Below, one piece after another: positions 40,613 to 43,165 of a stretch of DNA of 43,165 nucleotides. The translations under genes were made by a program, and so were the position numbers. How positions within the stretch are numbered: the first letter of the stretch is position 1; every line of letters begins with the position of its first letter. The DNA lies in NCBI GenBank assembly GCA_030040715.1, contig JASHTF010000335.1, positions 1-43,165 on the forward strand, given 5' to 3'. The notes below the pieces were generated by a model. It made no database searches. It saw nothing but the letters and a program-made list of their open reading frames with translations, and was not told the DNA's origin. Source of the DNA: Gammaproteobacteria bacterium. Lineage in GTDB: Bacteria; Pseudomonadota; Gammaproteobacteria; Steroidobacterales; Steroidobacteraceae.

Positions 40613-42882
40613 GCCTCAATTCCTTCCATGAGCCGGCGTAGCCGCTGCGGCGTTACCGGCAATTCGCTCACCGCGCCTGGCCGCTGCAGGGCGTCGTCGA
40701 TCGCCGATGCGATGGCCGCCCCGACGGCATTGACTCCGCCCTCTCCCGCCCCTTTCATGCCGAGCGGATTGAGCGGACTCGGCGCATCCTCGGTCACCAG
40801 CACGTCGACCGCGGGCATTTCTCGCACCGTCGGCAGCAAATAGTCCGCAAACGTGGTCGACAGCGGCTCGCCGCTGTCGCTATAAAGGAACTCCTCGAAC
40901 AGGGCCCCGCCGATGCCCTGCGCGACACCCCCGACGAGCTGACCTTCGATCAAAGCGGGATTGACCGCGCGGCCGATATCATAGCCGACGAAATAGCGCT
41001 CGACCGCGACGGCGCCGGTCTCGGCGTCCACTCTCACCTTGGCAATGTGGACACCGTAGGGGTAGACCATGTGGGTCGAATTGAATTCGGCCTCCGCCAC
41101 CAGGCTCTCGGACTGTGAGGCGGCAAGGTCGTGCAGCGCTAGCGCGGAGTCAGCCTTCCCCTTGCGCACCACCACGCCGTCGATCACCTCGAGTTGATCC
41201 GCGCCAATATGCATGCTGCGCGCTGCGGCCTGCAGCACGCCCTCACGCAACTTGGTGGCGGCCATGCGGGCCGCCTCACCGCACATCACCGTCGCCCGCG
41301 ATGCGAATGCGCCCATGCCGCGGTCGATGCGGCCCGTGTCGCCGTGGGTGACCTTGATCAGCTCGTAGCCGACACCCAGGGTCTCAGCGCAGATCTGTGC
41401 GATCACGGTCTCGAGGCCTTGACCGAGCGACGCCGTTCCAGTCACGACCTCGATCGCGCCGTTACGGGATAACTCGATGCGTACCTTATCGAACGGGCCG
41501 AGGCCGCTCTTCTCGACAAACATCCCCAATCCGACGCCGACCTTTTCGCCGGCGGCGCGCCGCTGCGCGCACTCGCTCTGCATTCTCTCCCAGGCGCAAG
41601 CGACGAGCGACTTTTCGATCAGGGTAGCGTAGTCACCGGAATCGTAGACGATGTCGGTGCCCAGCGCGTCCAGACCGCGCGCGTAGGGCATCTCGTCACG
41701 GCTGATCAGGTTGCGGCGGCGCACTTCGATGCGATCGAGGCCGATCTTGGCCGCGATGGCGTCCAACAGGCGTTCGCGCACGAAGCTCGTCTCGTAGCGG
41801 CCCGGCGAGCGATAGGTGCCGCACGGCGTCTTGTTGGTCAGACGGATGTGGCCCCGGGCGCGATACGCCGGTACTCGATAGGGTCCCGGCAACATCGCCG
41901 CGGCGAGGTCCGGAACCGTCGCCGCGTGGGTGCGCATATAAGCGCCATTATCGTGGAAAAACTCGTCCTCGATTCCGAGGATCCGACCGTCCGCATCGAT
42001 CGCCGCCTTGATCCGATGATGCTGATCGCGAGAATGGTTGGCGGCAATCAAATGCTCACGCCGGTCTTCGATCCATTTTACCGGGCGCTGAAACTTCAGC
42101 GCGGCAGCGCAAACCAGCACGTCCTCGGGGTAGAGCTCCCCGCGGATGCCGAAACCACCGCCGACATGCCCTTCGCGCAGCTGCACGGAATCGGCACTCC
42201 TGCCGAGCATCCTGGCAATCTGATCGCGGTTCCAGTGCGGCACTTTGGCCGCGCCATGCATTTCCAGGATGTCGTGCTCTGCGTCGTAGGTGGCAAGGGC
42301 TCCACGTGTCTCGATAGGTACACCGGTGTGCCGGCCGACCGAGAGTGCCAGCTCGATCCGGTATTTCGCTGCGTTGAAAGCCGCCTCGATGTTGCCGAAC
42401 GATTTCTCGACGACGTCGGGCTCGGTCGTACGCCCGTCATCGAACCAGCCCGGCGCATCCACGGCACTCATGACGACCGGCAGCGGCTCGACATCGATGG
42501 CGATCCGCTCGGCGGCGTCCTCAGCGATATAGGCATCATCCGCAAATAACACGGCGACCGGCTCGCCGACGTAGCGTACCCGTCCCCTGGCCAGCACATA
42601 TTGGCGATACGGCTCGAGCGAAGTCCGAGCGGTCAACCGAAACCCGATCGGCGGAATGTGCGCGACGTCGGCGGCCGTCCAAACCGCATGCACTCCGGCC
42701 ATCTCGAGCGCCGCCGAGACCTCGATGCTCCTGAGTCGACCATGAGCGATCGGAGAGCGGATCACGCGCATGTGCCACTGACCGGGAAAGCAGATGTCGG
42801 CCACGAACCGACCTCGTCCGGCCACCAGCAACGGATCCTCAAGTCGACTGACCGAGCGGCCGATGAATTTGGTTGCCTTCAC
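40600..42882 (-). CDS. Xanthine dehydrogenase-family Mo-cofactor subunit (CoxL-like), system C
   Basis: 760 residues from GTG at 42882, overlapping the FeS-subunit stop in a GTGA. The hammerhead domain has RSPIAHGRLRSIE (42-54) and VRYVGEPVAVLFA; the Mo domain has VGGGFGIRGELYPEDVLV (about 240-257), KWIEDRREHL, the active-site loop TYRSPGR (356-362) and catalytic Glu714 in KGAGE. It is clearly paralogous to the system A large subunit (shared RSPIAHGR, KWIEDRREHL, GTYRxPGR), unlike the fused system B protein. Predicted to hydroxylate a CO-dehydrogenase-type substrate analogue other than CO, with the FeS partner upstream and an alpha/beta hydrolase downstream. Confidence 0.94.
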   Translation of the reverse strand: MKATKFIGRSVSRLEDPLLVAGRGRFVADICFPGQWHMRVIRSPIAHGRLRSIEVSAALEMAGVHAVWTAADVAHIPPIGFRLTARTSLEPYRQYVLARGRVRYVGEPVAVLFADDAYIAEDAAERIAIDVEPLPVVMSAVDAPGWFDDGRTTEPDVVEKSFGNIEAAFNAAKYRIELALSVGRHTGVPIETRGALATYDAEHDILEMHGAAKVPHWNRDQIARMLGRSADSVQLREGHVGGGFGIRGELYPEDVLVCAAALKFQRPVKWIEDRREHLIAANHSRDQHHRIKAAIDADGRILGIEDEFFHDNGAYMRTHAATVPDLAAAMLPGPYRVPAYRARGHIRLTNKTPCGTYRSPGRYETSFVRERLLDAIAAKIGLDRIEVRRRNLISRDEMPYARGLDALGTDIVYDSGDYATLIEKSLVACAWERMQSECAQRRAAGEKVGVGLGMFVEKSGLGPFDKVRIELSRNGAIEVVTGTASLGQGLETVIAQICAETLGVGYELIKVTHGDTGRIDRGMGAFASRATVMCGEAARMAATKLREGVLQAAARSMHIGADQLEVIDGVVVRKGKADSALALHDLAASQSESLVAEAEFNSTHMVYPYGVHIAKVRVDAETGAVAVERYFVGYDIGRAVNPALIEGQLVGGVAQGIGGALFEEFLYSDSGEPLSTTFADYLLPTVREMPAVDVLVTEDAPSPLNPLGMKGAGEGGVNAVGAAIASAIDDALQRPGAVSELPVTPQRLRRLMEGIEACPT

Positions 42883-43165
42883 GGGTGAGCACGCATGTCA
42901 TCTGCCACGGCACGCACGGCCCGAAGAATGTTCTGGTAGCCGGTACAGCGACAAAGATTGGACGCCAGCACCTCGAGCAGCTCGGCGTCGGAGATGTCGG
43001 GGTGACGCTCGAGTACCGCGACGGCCAGCATCAGAAAGCCGGGCGTACAGAATCCGCACTGCAGACCGTGGTGCTGCACGAAAGCGCGCTGCAGCGGATG
43101 CAGATCTCCGCCTCCGGAGAGCCCCTCGACCGTGCGGATCTTCCTGCCTTCGGCCTGCACCGCGA
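42879..43165 (-). CDS. [2Fe-2S] subunit of Mo hydroxylase (CoxS-like), system C, partial at window edge
   Basis: The C-terminal part (about 95 residues) of a CoxS-type iron-sulfur subunit; the N-terminal plant-type ferredoxin domain lies beyond the right edge. The second cluster motif is intact: CGFC in LQCGFCTPGF and CRC in NLCRCTGYQNI, preceded by the usual TVEGL and LHPLQRAFVQHHG. Its stop overlaps the GTG start of the Mo subunit. A FAD subunit of the same system, if any, would lie further right, outside the window. Confidence 0.93.
   Translation of the reverse strand, partial: AVQAEGRKIRTVEGLSGGGDLHPLQRAFVQHHGLQCGFCTPGFLMLAVAVLERHPDISDAELLEVLASNLCRCTGYQNILRAVRAVADDMRAHP

Noticed and set aside
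1-43165. tRNA, rRNA, CRISPR arrays, insertion sequences or phage genes
   Set aside because: I looked for CCA-ended cloverleaf patterns, spaced repeats, terminal inverted repeats and transposase or integrase motifs and saw none.

Overview
The window is high-GC bacterial DNA with Gram-negative features: a complete RND tripartite efflux system with a NodT-type outer-membrane lipoprotein, lipobox proteins, and CoxLMS-type molybdenum hydroxylases. The gene mix fits an environmental, catabolically versatile proteobacterium, perhaps a gammaproteobacterium of the Steroidobacter type or a beta-proteobacterium. That placement is inference; no rRNA or taxonomic marker gene is present. No tRNA, CRISPR array, IS element or phage gene was found.

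Left part (1-13.8 kb), mixed housekeeping and accessory genes. An SDR protein and a 930-residue UPF0182 membrane protein read leftward. Rightward lies a tightly coupled four-gene set: PadR regulator, small membrane protein and two secreted DUF4440-like proteins. A BrnT/BrnA-type toxin-antitoxin pair follows, with a perfect inverted repeat over its promoter region. Next come the frameshifted remnant of a ParE-like toxin, an AMP-forming acyl-CoA synthetase, a small lipoprotein, a YciI-like protein, a PCMT-like methyltransferase, an alpha/beta-hydrolase remnant, DUF302 and DUF202 proteins, and a metallo-beta-lactamase-fold hydrolase.

Middle part (13.8-24.3 kb), efflux and its control. A LysR regulator is divergent from an operon encoding the periplasmic adaptor, inner-membrane RND pump and outer-membrane channel. 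Directly behind it lie a GAF-GAF histidine kinase and a NarL-type response regulator. A clear intrinsic terminator, and possibly a small structured RNA with a C-rich loop, lies downstream of the LysR gene.

Right part (23.6-43.2 kb), a catabolic region. A SnoaL-like protein, a metal-dependent cyclase-family hydrolase, a degenerate SAM-plus-nucleotide-cyclase protein and a carboxymuconolactone-decarboxylase-like protein precede a leftward seven-gene operon (36.5 to 26.7 kb). It encodes two different xanthine-dehydrogenase-family enzymes. One has a fused [2Fe-2S]/Mo polypeptide plus a FAD subunit; the other has separate FAD, FeS and Mo subunits. A major-facilitator transporter and an unrecognised exported protein sit between them. 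After an enoyl-CoA hydratase with an 18-glycine tract, a class III CoA-transferase, an SDR and an alpha/beta hydrolase, a third FeS/Mo hydroxylase set runs off the right edge.

Taken together, the right half looks like a pathway that takes up a ring-type or otherwise unreactive substrate, hydroxylates it with water-derived oxygen at molybdenum centres, and processes it as CoA thioesters. The substrate cannot be read from the sequence.
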